From NCBI GenBank assembly GCA_963920525.1, contig OY986436.1, forward strand, positions 78,337,630 through 78,401,629: a stretch of DNA of 64,000 bases. The letters run 5' to 3'. The notes under the pieces were generated by a model, which was given only the letters and a program-made list of their open reading frames with translations, did not search any database and had not been told where the DNA came from. Below, piece after piece: positions 9,131 to 19,958 of the stretch; within the stretch, counting starts at the first letter, position 1; each line of letters opens with the position of its first letter. This DNA is from Dichetophora obliterata (lineage: Eukaryota > Arthropoda > Insecta > Diptera > Sciomyzidae). The position numbers and the translations under genes are program-made.

Positions 9131-10765
9131 TAAAAAACGTATGGGAAAAAAATATGCGTGGCAAATATAGGATAAAATGCAATATCTACATAATTATTTA
9201 TTGAAAATCTTGAACTATTTAAAAAAAATTTGCTTAAACAAAAAATTTACCAAAACGATAAAGAATTTACCATTTTACCAAGTTTGCCATTTTACCAAGT
9301 CAAAAATTTTCTACCAAAAATGGTTATATTTTACCAAAACTGCAACCCTGGCCACACGGCTGTAGAAAGGTCGAAGATGGAATAAAAATAATCCAAAAAG
9401 CCCAGCTGCCGAAAGTTGGGTCGAACAACTATCGTACAAGGCCTGCATTAAGTTCTACGGCCGCTGAATGCCCGTTGTATGCGACCAAATCTTTCAAAGC
9501 TCTGAGTCAGCAGCAAACGTATGCGCAACAACACAAGCAAATCTTACTCCGCGATAGTATCGCCAATTGTGTGTGCCCCAAAATAATTGTTTGTATGTGA
9601 AGTTAGTTGTTGGAATATAATGCCCCAGTGAATTTTCAATTAAAACAGTATAATTTTGTTTGTATTATATTTTATTCACTGTATTCAATATTATTATCTG
9701 ATTTTCCAATATAAACCTTTTCCCCAACTGTATTTAAATAACATTGCTCACTTTCATTGTAGAATTATCACAGCTCGGCCGATTTACGGCCGCTGTTCGC
9801 CCGTTGTCGGACGAGATTATTTAAAAACGATTATTTAGTAATATTTGAAAATAGGTCTTGTTTGGCTGCTGTTTGGCTTTAGCCAGAGTTTTTATTTTTA
9901 CTCGGGTGGTTGCAAATAGATTCACAAACAAGTTGCTAAAATATTTTTACTTTTGCGTGCTGATTTTCTTAATTTTGATTTTTGAAACAAATTTTATTTA
10001 AATTCTAAAATTTCTATTTTCAAATAATTTAATTGAATTAGAAAAATATGCAAATAAAAAACATAATCACCAAATAGCCAAAAACTGACCGCGAGAAAAA
10101 AATTGCCACTTTTGGCTATAAATAGCAACTTTTTAGAAATAGCAACTTTTTAGAAACTTTTGCAATTAGGTCCGAAATTTTAAAGGGATATCCAAAGTCT
10201 CTTCAGTGGTGGTTGGTTAATTATTAAAATAAGTGTCGAGTCTAAAATTGGATTTTCTTATACCATGTGGCTCATTACGTTGTTGCAATAAACCCTTCAA
10301 TTCTATGTAAGAAAAAATTATTAACTTCCGATAGATAATTGTGTTTTGATATAATACTTATTTTCGCATACATATTTGGTCATCACGTCTCAGCATACAA
10401 TAAATGGCAAATCTTAGAGAATAAAAACTGCCATGCTAAACTTCGTAACAATATGAGTCGGTGGAAAGCAAGTAGGTGCTCCAAATATTGTACTCGTGCA
10501 TTTCAACAATACGCACAACACAATTGATCATAAGAAGCGCATTCAAAAAGTCCTTTCAAGGTCTGAATAGCCAATTCGTTTTTGTATTCCTAAAAACGTG
10601 GCTAAATTTTTTGGTCAGTTAGATGTACAACCCTATAAAAATTATCGCTATATTTTGGGAACGAAGTTCCTTTACACAGCTTGCGGGTAATGCGATTTTG
10701 TAGAAAAAATCACGTAATCGTGTGATTACTGCGTGTATGCGTACGAGTATCGAGCAGACTACAAA
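9131..10765. other. AT-rich intergenic DNA with minor repeats
   Basis: No gene is supported. Small features only: repeated ttaccaaa motifs at 9245-9340, two copies of an acggccgctg...gcccgttgt string near 9460 and 9785, and a roughly 20-bp tandem duplication (atagcaactttttagaa) at 10115-10160. Confidence 0.45.
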
Positions 10766-10919
10766 CTACCCAATCAGCCAAACAAGCTAAGAATAAGCTT
10801 GTAGTAAGCTTACAAGCGTAAGCATTGTGCTTGGAAAAAGCTTGTAAAAATTGTTGTAAAATACTTTCAAGTAATTGTAGAATAAGCAAAAAGGAACCCT
10901 TGGAAAAATTTTCCTTACT

Positions 10920-11130
10920 GTAATATTATTACAATCGTTTACAATTCAATTGGATATAAGTGTTGTAAATAAGCTTTCTACAGTACTTTCTTTGCAATTG
11001 AAAAAAAGTGTTGTAAAAGTATTATTGAAAATAATTAATAAATAATTGGAAGTAAGTGTTATTGTAAGTTATTTACAACTATTTATAAAAAATTGGAAAA
11101 AAGTGTTATAAAAATATTATTAAAACATTT
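10920..11130. repeat. Degenerate tandem repeats (ggaaaaaagtgttgtaaaa type)
   Basis: Roughly 60-bp imperfect units around aattggaaaaaagtgtt(g/a)taaaa recur three times at about 10950, 10998 and 11090. They form the left arm of the older element. Confidence 0.45.
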
Positions 11131-11140
11131 ATTAACACTC

Positions 11141-11170
11141 ATCGGTCCCCTGTATGCGCACGCATACAAT
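11141..11170 (+). repeat. piggyBac left subterminal palindrome
   Basis: ATCGGTCCC followed by the palindrome-like GTATGCGCACGCATAC (11152-11167) lies just inside the left terminus. Related copies occur at 11317-11346 and, inverted, at 15258-15290. Such repeats are candidate transposase binding sites. Confidence 0.7.
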
Positions 11171-11316
11171 TTTGATCTTTAACCTTGAATAAAATAAAAA
11201 CGGTTCAGCGGAATGACCTTGTATTTTGCAAAGTAGAATTATTTTGCCTGAACAACCAAAAAAACCCGTTTTTGAATTTGTACCCTTACTGTATTTGCCT
11301 GTGCAGTTAGTTACGA

Positions 11317-11346
11317 ATCGGTCCCTGTGTATGTGCGCGCATACAC
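11317..11346 (+). repeat. piggyBac internal left subterminal repeat
   Basis: This second copy of the motif (atcggtccctgtgtatgtgc, then gcgcatacac) lies about 175 bp inside the first. It gives the left end a terminal-plus-internal arrangement. Confidence 0.6.
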
Positions 11347-11506
11347 ATAAGCAGGTACCTGGAATTGCCGCTTATTTTTGTGTGTGGATTTATAGCACGC
11401 TCTTATTTTTTCGTTTTATGTAATTCAGTTTGTTCTGGAACACACATAAGTGAAGTTTGTTTGCGCATTTATTTGAATTTTGGTGATTTTCGAAGTATTT
11501 GATAAA

Positions 11507-12565
11507 CAAATGGATAGAGTTTTACATGAAAGAAGGCAGCGAGATGAACTAGAAATGGATTTTGATTTGCAAAGCGAAGCGGGCGAATCTCCGTGCAATA
11601 GTGACGATGATTTTGCATTATCAGACGAGGAGAATGATGAAAGTGAAGTTAGCGTGCATTCGGATGAAGACGACATTGAGCTACTTGAGCAAAATTTAGT
11701 GGAAGAAAATGCAGCAAATCCTGAAAATAAATATTTTTCAAAAAATAAGAAAATTGAATATTCATCGCAACCGTTTGAAATAAATCGAAGAAATTCATTT
11801 CGACGTGCAGAAAATTTCACTTCAGGTCAAAACCTACCCTCTTTGTATGGGTTCATGTTCATTATATGTTTCATTTTTGTTATAATTCAGGTCCAAAAGC
11901 ATTAGCAGCAGCTACTATAGTTGATGTTTCGTCTGAATTTCACATGTTCCTTGAACCGGTTGAGAAAATATTTTGAACATGACGAATTTATATGGTGTGC
12001 GAAATTACAAAGACGATTGGGAAAACATTGATTTGGACACTCTGCACACATACTTTGGATTGTTGCTGCTTTCTGGTGTGTATTGGTCATACGGTGAATG
12101 TGTCACTAAACTGTGGAATGACGAAACTGGTCGGCCAATATTTAGAGCAACAATGTCTTTGAAAATGTTCAAGCGTATCCATGGTTGCATTCGATTTGAT
12201 GACCGCGAACAACGTATGGCTAACACTGCATTTACAAGTACTTCTGTATGTGACAAATTGGCACCGATTCGAAATGTATACGATAAATGGAATCATAAAG
12301 TTGTATACACACCAGGAAAAAACATGACGTAGATGAACAGTTAGTTCCGTATCGTGGACGATGTCCGTTTCGTCAGTATATTCCATCCAAGCCGGCGAAA
12401 TATGGCATCAAAATTTGGGTGCAATGCGACTCAAAAAGCTGGTATGCATACAACACACAAATTTTTGTTGGTCGGAATCGTAATGCCACTCCTGAACGTA
12501 ATCTCGGACGGCGTGTTGTTTTGGATTTGGTGGAAGGACTTACTGACAGAAATGTAACGTGTGAC
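11507..12565 (+). pseudogene. piggyBac transposase, N-terminal and first catalytic part
   Basis: The start is an acidic Asp/Glu/Ser-rich N-terminus (11507-11820), as in other piggyBac transposases. The DDE domain follows: WENIDLDTLHTYFGLLLLSG, RPIFRATMSLKMFKRIHGCI, then VDEQLVPYRGRCPFRQYIPS, which holds the first catalytic Asp, and KYGIKIWVQCDSK. The text moves between three frames (shifts near 11830-11970 and 12325), so it is not translatable as one protein. It ends in NVTCD exactly where the hAT target duplication begins. The second catalytic Asp (CDNFFTS) is split by, and duplicated at, the insertion. Confidence 0.85.
12558..12565 (+). repeat. 8-bp target duplication, left (cgtgtgac)
   Basis: This is identical to 14337-14344 and flanks the hAT insertion. 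Eight-base duplications are the hallmark of hAT transposition. Confidence 0.85.
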
Positions 12566-12902
12566 CAAGCGGGTCGGAAGCTAATTTCATCTTGGGGGGC
12601 ACATCAAATGGTGGGGCAGTACAAATGGTGGTGCAAAAAAAGCTCACCAAAATTTCTTCAAAGAAACATGAATGTGAATAAACAAATTTTTTATTTTAGG
12701 TTAAAATAAAAAAAATATAAAAATATATTAAAATTTCATTATTTTTAAAAGTTCTTCCAATTTCAATATTAGAGATCATTCTTTAAAGGATCTTTCATAT
12801 GGTAATATGAAAATATAAGAAATAATGGTTGCTTTTATAAAGCATGACTAGGTATATCTTTACATGGTTTAAATGCAATTAGGTACAAGAAGTTATATCA
12901 AT

Positions 12903-13390
12903 TTAAATTATTCCAAAATTTTTCCTTCTGTCCTTGCGAGAAACAAACTTTTTCATCACCTCCATCGAATTCAATTCTTCGGTTTTATCTTTGTGAATGT
13001 GTATAAGTGCCGCATGAGTGAGTCGTTTCTGTGTCACAGTTGCTCGAAGATACGTTTTAAGTCGTCTTAGTACACTAAAAGAACGCTCAGATGAAGCTGC
13101 TGATACGGGCACAGTCAAAAGCAAAGCAATAAGTTTTTCAACTTCATTTAATAGTTTTTTTTACAGTATCCGAATTTTTTGCAAATTGGGATACAATGCC
13201 ACTACAATTTCAAGGTGTTTGGCCAGGCAATTGCTTCAGAAATTTAAGTTGCGCGTGGAGGTCGCTCAAATCAAAGTCATCTGCATAAAGATCTAGTTTT
13301 GTTTTTAGATTTTGTTCAGAAGGCACTTTTCCGTTGAAGGCTTCGATTACAATATTTTCCAACGATTCTAGAGTGTCAAGATCTGTTTAA
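12903..13390 (-). pseudogene. hAT transposase, C-terminal dimerisation region
   Basis: The minus-strand frame 13124-12903 reads LLTVPVSAASSERSFSVLRR, then LTHAALIHIHKD. This is the conserved hAT dimerisation motif (SxxSERxFSxLxxIK...). Upstream on the same strand (to about 13390) IEAFNGKVPSEQNLKTKLDL and DLHAQLKFLKQLPGQ extend the similarity to ZMYM1-like hAT proteins, with at least one stop and one frameshift. The catalytic domain is missing, so the piece cannot act. Confidence 0.85.
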
Positions 13391-13417
13391 ATGTACAATA
13401 AGATTTACAAAGTGCCA

Positions 13418-13493
13418 GTTTACACTAGCTTCACTCAACCGACTCACCGAATGTTAAATCAAAGTGAGTCGGTTGAGTGAAGCTGGTGTAAAC
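13418..13493. repeat. Short hairpin: 30-bp arms, one mismatch, 16-bp loop
   Basis: The arms 13418-13447 and 13464-13493 are complementary except at one position and begin gtttacac...ctcac. It lies inside the hAT element, beyond the end of the recognisable transposase. It could be a tiny MITE or a transcription-termination-like hairpin. No target duplication is evident. Confidence 0.75.
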
Positions 13494-14336
13494 ATGCAAA
13501 AATAAAAAAAAAGTCAAATATCAAACTGTTTGATCGAATCTAGCCGTTATCTCATTTGAGAGAAGATCTAAAATTTAGAAATAATCTTTTCGTAGACTAT
13601 CATATAATGGCAACTGTACTGAAGGAACCGGATTTGATGTTTGTCCAAAGCGTCGAGGTGGATTTTCATCAGCTAATTCACAGTAGGAGCTTTCGCATGG
13701 TCCAAAACATTGGACCAACATGGCAGATTGTACAACATGTAGTACCATGCGTAAGATAAAACGATAGTTGAAATTTTTGGTTTTTTTCTGTCGATTGTAC
13801 AATATTGTACAACTATGTAAAATTACTGCTCAATTGTTAGGGCATCTAAAAGTTGCTTAGCTATTATCCGGATGTGTTCTGCTCGAGAGCTTGTAATTAA
13901 TGATGTTGATTTACAAGTTGGATCGTTCGAACGCTCAATCAAATAGTCCCATTAGTTTTCCATCTAACTTATCATACAACATGTCGTCCAATATGGAAAG
14001 CCCCTAGAACATGCCAAATTTTTTCTAACAAGAGTTGCAAAATGAACAAGCATTTAGCTACATACTTAAGGGTGCTTTTTAACTGAAGTGGTGGGTTTGC
14101 AGTAGAAACTCTACATTTTGTTCTATCTTTTTGCAAACACAGAGAATGGAAATGGTTATCCGCAAGCATGCTTATGAAGAAGAGAGATAGATGAGGAAAA
14201 CATATACAAAAAATATTATCGTTGTAAGAAAAACTGATATTTTGAATAACTTTTGAAGTTTTCCTTTTAAATTGTTTATCTAGCTAAAAAAGTGGGGGGC
14301 AACTGCCCCCCTTGCCCCCCGCTTCCGACGCCAATG

Positions 14337-15081
14337 CGTGTGACAACTTTTTCACTTCGTATGAATTGGCAGAAGATTTACATAAGAATCGCATGACTAT
14401 TTTGGAAACAATAAGGAAAAATAGGACTGAAATTCCTTCAGTTCTACTCGACATGCGTAAAAAGCCAATTTATCATACAGAAGTTGTATATGAACATATT
14501 GCAAGCAGATAAGTTGTCATATGTTCCTCGCCGGTACCGATTTGTGACATTGTACATACCAAAATGTTGTCAGCATAAATGAGAAAAGTGAAAAGAAGAA
14601 ACCTAACATCATTGAAGACTACAAGAAAACCAAGAGTGGAGTTGATACTATGGATCAAATGGTGGCTACGTACACATGCAAACGAAAAGTCAATCGGTGG
14701 CCAATGGCAGTATTTTGTAACATGCTTGATGTTAGTGCGTTGAATGCATTCGTGACGTTCATTGCATTGTTCCCGAATTGGAAAAATTCTAAAACGAACC
14801 ATAATATTCGTCGTCGCCTTTTTATCGAGGAGCTTGGATTGAATTTCGTTAAAAAACAGATCACTAAACGTAAAAAACAACCTCAAAGTAATGATGCTTC
14901 CAGTTTTATTCAAAGAATTCGGGAGATTCGCCATTTACCAAGTACATCAAAACGAGGCCGATGCTACATCTGCACATATAAAAATAGCAAAAATCTTTCT
15001 GCTACACGCTGTGAAAAGTGTAGAAATTTCATTTGTGCTGAACATAATTTCAATTTATGCGAAAAATGTACAAATAATTGA
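14337..15081 (+). pseudogene. piggyBac transposase, C-terminal part with cysteine-rich domain
   Basis: After the right-hand target duplication the piggyBac protein resumes: CDNFFTSYELAEDL (second catalytic Asp) and TIRKNRTEIPS. A frame change follows near 14510-14600, then a GVDTMDQM segment (third catalytic Asp) and KRKVNRWPMAVF. The open frame 14650-15081 ends with a cysteine-rich finger: CYIC, then CEKC, CAEH and CEKC. This finger binds the inner end repeats in piggyBac. All three catalytic Asp positions are still visible across the pieces. Confidence 0.87.
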
Positions 15082-15257
15082 CAAAAGTTAAAAATTCAAT
15101 TTTCTTTTCTAATATTCTAATTAATTTCATTCTAAATCTACCTTTATGAAGTTCGAATATATTAATACGATAGTAAACAATGTAATAAACATAAAAAATC
15201 ACAAAACATAAATGGTTGCTAATTTTTTTTAGCTTTTTTACAATTAAAAATATATGT

Positions 15258-15290
15258 GTATGCGCGCGCATACAATGGGACCGATTAGAT
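15258..15290 (-). repeat. piggyBac right subterminal palindrome
   Basis: GTATGCGCGCGCATAC (15258-15273) is a perfect 16-bp palindrome followed by atgggaccgat, the inverse of the left-end motif. The outer terminus lies about 30 bp further out. Confidence 0.7.
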
Positions 15291-15956
15291 GTATTTTTCG
15301 AGTGACCGATGAGGGTTAAATAATGGTAAGCAAGTATTATTGTAAGCTTTTAACGCCTGTTTTTAAGAAAACTTATGTGCTCGCAGTTAACATAAGACCA
15401 CAAATTTATCTTCTCAGTAAAATTAATCCATTCGAAAGACCATCACATGAAATGTATCTATAATATACTGTCGATAAACAGATTGCCACTTAAAAAAGGG
15501 AATATAAATAAAACTTGTGGACTATTCAATATAAATTTTTATTAAAGCCCATTTGTGTAACTAACAAAATATTAAAAATTATTAAAGTATTATGAAATTC
15601 TAAAAGAATGTGTTGGAATTATCACTGAACACAAGGCACTGCATCAAAATTGTTAGTGATGGAACTTTATTTCTTATTGCAATTGTAATTTTTAGTGCTT
15701 GGGGAATTCCAAATTCCACAATAATGTGGAAGTTGTGAAACAATTACATCTGAAATCATTTTCCAATCATGCTTTGAAAACGCTTGTAATTTAAACTTCA
15801 AGTTTGTTATGTTTATGTTTCGATACAAATTTACAACTCGACTTGTAAATTTATAACGTAGACAAGTGTTTTCAAAGCATGTTTGTAAAAGGCTTTTATT
15901 ATTCCATTGTAGGTAAGCTTACTCCAAACACTATTATACAATAGTTGATTGGGTAG

Positions 15957-16049
15957 CAGACGAGTGCGCTGTGTTTGTGCGTGCGAGTGTTGAGATTCGA
16001 GCAGACTTGCAAACGAGTAACAGATAGAAACACTGAACACGGATGTGCC
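15957..16049. other. Flank repeated on both sides of the older element
   Basis: Strings cgagcagactt and gcaaac at about 15996-16015 resemble 10750-10765. See the finding on repeated flanks. Confidence 0.35.
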
Positions 16050-16690
16050 CATTTACAAAGTGGGCGTTATTCGACAAAGGAGCGTGGCAATATTAGAAAA
16101 CCACTGTATCTCGAATAATATTGGCACTAGGGTACTGAAATTTAGTACAGGGGTAGGCACAATTATGACAAATTACGGTCAAGAAAGGGTGCGTTGTTTG
16201 AAAAAGGGGCGTGGCAATATATGAAAACCACTGTATCTCGAATAATATTGGCACTAGGGTACTGAAATTTAGTACAGGGGTAGGCACAATTATGACAAAT
16301 TACGGTCAAGAAAGGGTGCGTTGTTTGAAAAAGGGGCGTAGCAGTATTAGGAAATTACTTCGTCTCTAATATTATTAATACTAGGGTATAGAAATTTAGT
16401 TAAGGGATGGTCACAATTCTTAAAAATTACGGTCAAGAAAGAGGGCGTTATTCGACAGAGGGAAGTTTCAATATTGTAAAAACACTGTATCTCGAATAAT
16501 ATTGACACTAGGGTACTGAAATTTTGTACAGTGGTAGACAAAATTGCCAAAATTTAAAAAGACAGGGCTGTTACAAATTACTGTCAAGTAACCGCTATTG
16601 GACAAATGGGCGTGACAATATTAGAAAATAATACAAATAATATTGACACTAGGGTAATAAAATTCGTTACCAGAATGTGTAGATTAGAAT
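16050..16690 (+). repeat. Tandem repeat (minisatellite), 127-bp unit, about five copies
   Basis: Units start with a (g)gcgtggcaatatt-like string at about 16081, 16208, 16335, 16460 and 16608. The first two are almost identical at exactly 127 bp; later ones diverge and carry indels. Shared core: actagggtactgaaattt. The short open frames in it (minus strand) are translations of the repeat and not genes. Confidence 0.85.
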
Positions 16691-18480
16691 TATTACAAAA
16701 CACGATGAAGATGTTTTTTTGTAACATACGTCTCTTTATTGGACTCCTGAATAAAAAATTTTTTTAATTATATATATTTAAAAACAGCTGAAATATTTAC
16801 TTGGAAAGTCAAAAATTTGATTTTCAAGTCGTTTTATCTCATTCTTAGATTACGATGTTTTATGAAAAAGTCGTTGCACTAAAAATTTCGATATAAAACT
16901 AAAAATGTGTTTTTGCTTCATTTTCTTCGTAGACATTTTTTGTTTTATACTCTTGCGTGAGTCCAGTTTTTAACCCAACTTTTCGATCAATTTAAGCTCC
17001 ATACGAGTGACACGACGAGTGTTCAATGCTCAACGCCTTTAAACAAACATCGTTAGCAACATTTTTGAAGAATTTTACATCTTTATTTTCAATTTATCAA
17101 TCTTTTTTCCTAAAATATTAAATAAAACTGTTAGATTTGATTGTTCATTTACATTATTTGCCTTGAAAAAATTAACTTAAATAAAAAATAATAAAAAAAT
17201 AGAAATATACGGATTTTATTTCGAATTACATCGGAAAAAAAAAGCGTAAGAAACTTCGTTCCTGAAGAGGGTCCCCTCGACAGCACTACTTTTTTTTCTA
17301 TAAATTACAATGCACATGTTCCCGTGTCTCAGTTTTTAATGGTTTTCTCAAAACAGTTAAAAGAATACTTTTAACTACTTTTGAATCTAGGTCATTCAAA
17401 TATAAGAGGATTATAAATTAATTAATCAAAAATCAACTGCTACCAATACCAATTATGTAAATTAAATGGTTTTGCTGTCCATGCTTCACTTGATGCTTTC
17501 AACGCACTAAAGCTCATAGGCTATTCAGTTTTCATGTCTCACGGTTGTGCGGTAATTCAGTTAAGTGGCGACTTGTTGATAAGGAACAATGAATGCCGAT
17601 AAGTATCTGCACAGATGCAGATACAAAAGCACAGACCTACAGCAATAACCACCTGCTTTTGCCACTTCATTTTCCACTATCAGTAAATTCAACAGGAAAA
17701 CTCAACAGACACGATAACAGGCAAAAAAGACAGTCCAAACCTGGAGCAACCCAGTGGGCATTGGCAGGGCTCCGAAGACCGCTACTAGCATGCCTTCATA
17801 TAGATTTCGTTGTACTTTAGCGCGCTGCAGCGATTGTTATCCGATAATTGACCAAGCCAATACACTTTTTTGTATGAAATGAGAAAATTTGTCATGCCTT
17901 CCGCTTTCGCTAAAGAGGCCTACTTAATGCACTTTTTAAGAATGGCTTAAAAAAAGCGATAGCCTCAATACTTTAAAACTTTTTTTTACTTTCATCTAAC
18001 TTATATATTATTCTATGAAATTTTTACATTATTTTATGAAATTTTACATACTTCTGTAAGGTAAGGTCAGCGAAGCTGCCATGGAACAGCTTGTTTGAAA
18101 AATGTTTGACAGTGCATATCTTCTAAATGGGTTGCCCGACTTTAAAATGTTTTTTTAACTGTTCTACGCCTCTAAAATTATTTCCTAGCGAAGTCAAAAT
18201 TTTAAATTTCTCTTTAGTTTATAGGTTAGTTAAAAAAAATATTTCTGTATGTTTCGTTGTTGTAAATGTTCGCTGAATTCACTTTGCTTCTAGCTTTTTT
18301 TTTCTAGTAATTAAACATTAACATGCAATAACAATAGAGTTCAGCTACTACAGCTTTTTCGCACTTTCTCCGCATTAGATCAGCTTAAGAACCACCCCAA
18401 ATAACATTTAAAATATCTCAACGATATTGATAAGAGTGGTCCAAAACAATCTAAAGTGAGAAAAATTTACCCACCCTAAT
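16691..18480. other. AT-rich DNA, no supported gene
   Basis: Homopolymer-rich AT sequence. The 75-codon frame at 17593-17820 has no recognisable domain and no gene-like context. A short near-duplicate (tatgaaatttttacatt) occurs at about 18015-18050. Confidence 0.45.
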
Positions 18481-18489
18481 ATGGGTTGG

Positions 18490-19060
18490 GCTCAGGGACA
18501 ACACAAGACTATAACAACTAACCATGCGTTTACATAGATCTAATCATACATTAGTTTTCAATCTACTTTTAAGTTGACCTTTGGATAAGTTAACATCAAA
18601 AAAGCTACAGTTGTTAACAAAGGTACTCATGCGATCTAAAGGAGCAGTAGCTATATAATTTGTTCTACAAAAAAGTAAGTAAATTAAATTGTTAGCATTT
18701 TTACTGCTTCTACGGTTAGTGTTAAAATTTATAAGAGTTCGGAGATCTGGTGAATCGAATATACCAGTTATGAGTTGGTGTAAATAGACGATATCTGCAG
18801 ACTTCCTTCTCTCATTCAAAGATTGCATTTTTAATAGTTTTAAACGATCCTCATAAGGAGGAAGTTTTAAAGTATCAGTTGCACTTAAGCCCCTTAGAGC
18901 AAACCAAACAAAACGTTTTTGGACTCTCTCTATACGTTCAACATTTACATTGTAACTTTGGGGACCAAACTTGACTTGCATACTCTAAAGCCCGTATGAT
19001 ATTCAATGTTTTGTCCAATTTCAAAATCAGAAAACAAGTGGCACATGGGCTAGACAGATA
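18490..19060 (-). pseudogene. Jockey-like LINE ORF2, C-terminal part
   Basis: The minus-strand frame 18981-18544 encodes VERIERVQKRFVWFALRGL, PPYEDRLKLLKMQSLNERRK and LNFNT/RTNYxxxPLDRMS-like text. These are typical of the region after the RT domain in Jockey-clade LINEs. Just upstream (higher coordinates, other frame) RALEYASQVWSPK continues the RT end, so one frameshift lies near 18975. The rest of the RT is found at 20340-20600 on the same strand, separated by two MITEs. Confidence 0.8.
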
Positions 19061-19152
19061 TGTATTGTAGAAAAGGATGAAAACATATATCGTGTCAATT
19101 TTTTACATCTCCGCAACGTTACTTTCTTATCTCTCTTTTCTTATTGGCTGCG

Positions 19153-19765
19153 GTAGAAAGTAGGCTTGGGTAGTTCACAAACGAACTAGTTCAATTGAAC
19201 TATTCGCACTCAAGAACTATGTGAACTAGTTCGTTGATTCTCGTTCTTTTAGTTCTTTTAGTTCAATCGATTTTGCAGCAAGTCAGATCGAAATGAACTA
19301 GAAAAAATTTTGTTTCACTCAACAATGGTTTGAGTCCGTGCTGAAACAGTTTTTCACTAATGAACGGTAAAAAAAACTTTTTTGCAAAAACAAATTTTTG
19401 TGGCAAATATTGTGTGGAATGTCCCATATGTAGTATTTTTATGTAAATTTCTTCTATGTCCACAGATAATGATTGATTCGGTCACATAGTTCGTTTCATT
19501 TTATAGATCTGGTCATGAAAGAGCAAACAAAACAAACTAAAAGACCTATTGAACTAAAAAATTCAACGAGGTAACATACCTAACGATCTAAAACACCAAA
19601 CGAACTATAAGACCTAACGAACTAACAACATGAACGAGTGCACGAAACGAACTAAAAGAGCGAACGAACTAAAAGAACTATATGAACGAACTAGTTCATT
19701 AAACTCAACTGAACTAAAAAGAGCGATCTTTTTAGTGAACTAAAATGCCCAAGCCTAGTAGAAAG
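19153..19765. mobile_element. hAT-type MITE filled with GAACTA repeats
   Basis: The element 19161-19757 (597 bp) is flanked by a perfect 8-bp duplication gtagaaag (19153-19160 and 19758-19765). The ends are TAGGCTTGGGTAGTTCAC and, complemented, TAGGCTTGGGCATTTTAG. The interior is dominated by degenerate gaacta/gttc hexamer repeats in both orientations (for example aacgaactaaaagaacta). There is no coding sequence. The 8-bp duplication and TAGG..TGGG end assign it to hAT. Confidence 0.85.
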
Positions 19766-19956
19766 AGCTCAAGCTTGTTTTTGGCATTTCATATGTGATC
19801 GAAACTTAACGAGTGACGAATTGAGAGTAACGTCAAGAGCAATACATTAAAAATGCTGTTCGTCGCACATTTTTTTGTCCTATTCGTACTATATGCGTAT
19901 ACACTCATACTTCTTAAATTTTAGCTTTAACACTATTTCAACTGCTCTTGTTTCAT
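19766..19956. other. Spacer between two MITEs
   Basis: 191 bp without a recognised feature. It may be LINE-flank or an older insertion, since LINE protein text stops before 19060 and restarts after 20290. Confidence 0.35.
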
Positions 19957-19958
19957 TA

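Larger units (their letters stand above)
12566..14336 (-). mobile_element. hAT transposon inserted in the piggyBac transposase gene
   Basis: The element is flanked by a perfect 8-bp duplication. Its ends are CAAGCGGGTCGGAAGC on the left and, complemented from the right, CATTGGCGTCGGAAGC, which agree at 12 of 16 positions. Guanine-rich strings (ggggggc) follow both ends. Inside, on the minus strand, is the C-terminal end of a hAT transposase. At 1.77 kb the element is internally deleted. Because it interrupts the piggyBac reading frame, it arrived after the piggyBac. Confidence 0.88.
11132..15319 (+). mobile_element. piggyBac-like DNA transposon, nested and disabled
   Basis: TTAA target sites bound the element (11132-11135 and 15316-15319). 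The terminal inverted repeats are CACTCATCGGTC (11136-11147) and, complemented from 15304-15315, CCCTCATCGGTC, so 11 of 12 positions match. The inside encodes a piggyBac transposase on the plus strand. With the inserted hAT (12566-14336) removed, the element is about 2.4 kb, the normal piggyBac size. The transposase is broken by frameshifts and by the insertion, so it is non-autonomous. Confidence 0.9.
10766..15956. mobile_element. Older inverted-terminal element that hosts the piggyBac
   Basis: The outer limits carry a perfect 11-bp inverted repeat: CTACCCAATCA at 10766-10776 and its complement at 15946-15956. Both arms contain an AGTAAGCTTAC-like subterminal motif and many ttacaa/ttgtaa strings. 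Removing the piggyBac leaves about 1.0 kb of non-coding DNA, a size expected for a MITE-like element. No clear target duplication was found. Just outside each end there is a related stretch of about 40 bp containing cgagcagact, so the flanks themselves are repeated. Confidence 0.42.

Noticed and set aside
11425..11820. Minus-strand Ser-rich frame of 131 codons
   Set aside because: Antisense of the acidic piggyBac N-terminus; Ser/Leu richness comes from Asp/Glu codons on the other strand.
16093..16550. Minus-strand repeated frames with cysteine and phenylalanine
   Set aside because: They are translations of the 127-bp minisatellite.
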